Shown here piece after piece: positions 11,380 to 12,837 of a stretch of 12,837 nt of DNA; position 1 is the stretch's first letter; each line of letters begins with the position of its first letter. The DNA comes from E44-bin46 sp964354655. Its GTDB lineage: Bacteria > Chloroflexota > Dehalococcoidia > Dehalococcoidales > E44-bin46. The notes beneath the pieces are model-generated. The model was given only the letters and a program-made list of their open reading frames with translations, had not been told where the DNA came from and did no database searches. A program made the position numbers and the translations under genes. The stretch spans positions 1 to 12,837 of the forward strand of contig CAYHAL010000033.1 of NCBI GenBank assembly GCA_964354655.1, read 5' to 3'.

Positions 11380-12837
11380 TCAGTGCCTAAAGTGCCTCAC
11401 CCCGGTAAAAACCATAGCTATATTGTGCTTATCAGCCGCCTTAATTGAGTCTTCGTCTCTCACTGAGCCGCCGGGCTGGATAATAGCCGTTACCCCACCA
11501 GCCGCTGCCGCCTCTACCACATCAGGGAACGGGAACATGGCATCCGAAGCTAGAATACTACCCTTCGTCTTTCCTCCAGCCTTTTCCATAGCAATCTGAG
11601 CACTGACAATCCTACTGGGCTGCCCAGCCCCCATGCCCAAGAGCGTCTTATCCTTGACCAAGACAATAGCATTCGACTTCACATGCTTAACGGCGCGCCA
11701 GGCAAAGAGCAGGTCTTCTATCTCGGTTTTAGTTGGCTTACGCTCGGTCACCGTTTTCAAGCTGACGCTGTCCTCGGGTAGGGAATCCGAGGTCTGGACC
11801 AGTAATCCGCCCTTCACCCGGCGAAAGTCAAGGTAGCCAGCGCTGACTTTGCCATAATCTAGCGGTAGCTCGGCAACCAGAATGCGTAAATTCTTCTTAC
11901 GCTTTAATAATTTCAGGGCTTCAGCTTTATACTCAGGGGCGATGAGTATTTCGTAAAAGGTATTACTAATTTCCTCAGCGGTAGCTAGGTCAATGGCTCT
12001 ATTGACAGCAACGATGCCACCAAAAGCAGCCACCGGGTCACCGCTCAAAGCCCGCCGATAGGCCTCAGCAACATCATTGTGGCTCGCCAGACCACAGGGG
12101 TTGGTATGCTTAATGATAGCTACTGTGAGTGCGGAAAAGTCAGTTACCACCCCCCAGGCAGCATCAGCATCCAGGATATTATTAAATGAGAGCTCCTTAC
12201 CCCATAGCTGTTTTGCCCAGGTGATACCGGTGTCTTGCCTTGCCCCCACCACCTGCTCAGCATAGAAGGCAGCTTGTTGATGGGGGTTCTCACCATAACG
12301 CAGTCCGTAACGTTTGTTCAAAGCTATGGTCATCTCCTCGGGGAAACCCTCCATATCCTGCCTCAGATATTGGGAAATAGCAGTATCATAAATAGCTACA
12401 TGCTGGAAAGCCTTCTGAGCCAGCCGTTTGCGCTCGGCTAGGTCTACCCCTCCCCCCCTCAGCCTCTTCAGGATTGTCTGGTAGTCAGCAGGGTCGACTA
12501 CCACAATGACGCTGGGGAAGTTCTTGGCGGCTGCCCGAATCAGGGTTGGTCCGCCAATATCAATATTCTCCAGTGCCTCATCAAGGGTAACACCTTCTTT
12601 GGCTACTGTCTGGACAAAGGGGTAGAGGTTAACCACCACCAGGTCAATAGTTTCAATCTTATTCCTAGCCAATTCCTCCATGTGGGCGGGTAGACTACGC
12701 TTAGCCAGGATGCCACCGTGAATTGCTGGATGCAGGGTCTTCACCCGACCATCAAGAATCTCAGGGAAACCGGTAATCTCAGAGACGCTTTTCACCGGCA
12801 CCCCAGCCGCTGCCAGTGCCTTTTTAGTGCCACCGGT
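11380..12837 (-). CDS. purH: Bifunctional AICAR formyltransferase/IMP cyclohydrolase PurH (5' end cut by window)
   Basis: Catalyses the last two steps of de novo IMP synthesis. The coding frame runs open to the window edge. The first visible residues read TGGTKKALAAAGVPVKSVSE, matching the family's STGGT region, so roughly the first 35-40 residues are missing. The methylglyoxal-synthase-like IMP cyclohydrolase domain shows TGFPEILDGRVKTLHPAIHG and NIDIGGPTLIRAAAKNF. The AICAR transformylase domain shows LRYGENPHQ, the catalytic IKHTNPCG, GMGAGQPSR, ASDAMFPFPD, IIQPGGSVRD and the conserved end VFTGVRHFRH. The GTG at 12801 could be mistaken for a start, but the conserved residues before it show it is internal. 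There is nothing abnormal in the visible portion. Confidence 0.98.
   Translation of the reverse strand, partial: TGGTKKALAAAGVPVKSVSEITGFPEILDGRVKTLHPAIHGGILAKRSLPAHMEELARNKIETIDLVVVNLYPFVQTVAKEGVTLDEALENIDIGGPTLIRAAAKNFPSVIVVVDPADYQTILKRLRGGGVDLAERKRLAQKAFQHVAIYDTAISQYLRQDMEGFPEEMTIALNKRYGLRYGENPHQQAAFYAEQVVGARQDTGITWAKQLWGKELSFNNILDADAAWGVVTDFSALTVAIIKHTNPCGLASHNDVAEAYRRALSGDPVAAFGGIVAVNRAIDLATAEEISNTFYEILIAPEYKAEALKLLKRKKNLRILVAELPLDYGKVSAGYLDFRRVKGGLLVQTSDSLPEDSVSLKTVTERKPTKTEIEDLLFAWRAVKHVKSNAIVLVKDKTLLGMGAGQPSRIVSAQIAMEKAGGKTKGSILASDAMFPFPDVVEAAAAGGVTAIIQPGGSVRDEDSIKAADKHNIAMVFTGVRHFRH

Noticed and set aside
12799..12801. GTG at 12801 as the purH start codon
   Set aside because: The frame continues upstream to the window edge with the conserved TGGT...ALAAAG region of PurH, so the gene is cut by the window.

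Overview
The window reads as an ordinary bacterial chromosome segment, most likely from an uncultured Chloroflexota of the Dehalococcoidia/Dehalococcoidales type. That placement is an inference from the gene complement (stand-alone DUF2344 protein, DUF2851 protein, small XRE regulator, HrcA/CIRCE-type groESL) and from the abundant short G/C-rich palindromic repeats. No rRNA or tRNA is present to confirm it. Start codons include TTG (M16 peptidase, groEL), and two genes look leaderless or nearly so (xre, tsaD).

Layout. An M16 zinc peptidase (153-1415, +) converges on groEL-groES (1492-3435, -), with a bidirectional terminator between them. groES has a clear sigma70-type promoter followed by a one-mismatch CIRCE operator. 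Next comes a small XRE regulator (3687-3923, +) whose own promoter, and a second promoter immediately downstream, each carry an ACAC/GTGT palindrome inside the spacer. A third palindrome lies at 4008-4021. A DUF2851 protein of unknown function (4103-5491, +) follows and overlaps convergently with tsaD (5453-6439, -). A 427-base repeat-rich intergenic region separates tsaD from a DUF2344 gene and tilS (6867-9040, +). tilS overlaps convergently with an iron-sulfur flavoprotein (9000-9695, -), which lies just downstream of a fused nicotinamidase/nicotinate phosphoribosyltransferase (9715-11244, -). purH (11380 to the window edge, -) is cut at its 5' end.

Themes. tsaD and tilS both act on tRNA modification (t6A37 and lysidine34). 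The nicotinamidase-NAPRT fusion performs two consecutive steps of NAD salvage next to a flavoprotein. groESL is heat-shock and HrcA controlled. The remainder is housekeeping.

The most notable signal is a family of about 80-95 bp double-hairpin repeats, with at least five recognisable copies and a truncated one at the left edge. One copy lies in frame inside tilS and adds about 31 residues. Another supplies the ribosome-binding region and the start of the DUF2851 gene, read in the same frame as the tilS copy. A third, at the left edge, is itself interrupted by a small hairpin flanked by TAAAG direct repeats. The second unusual signal is the three-operator XRE module with its very short predicted second transcript.
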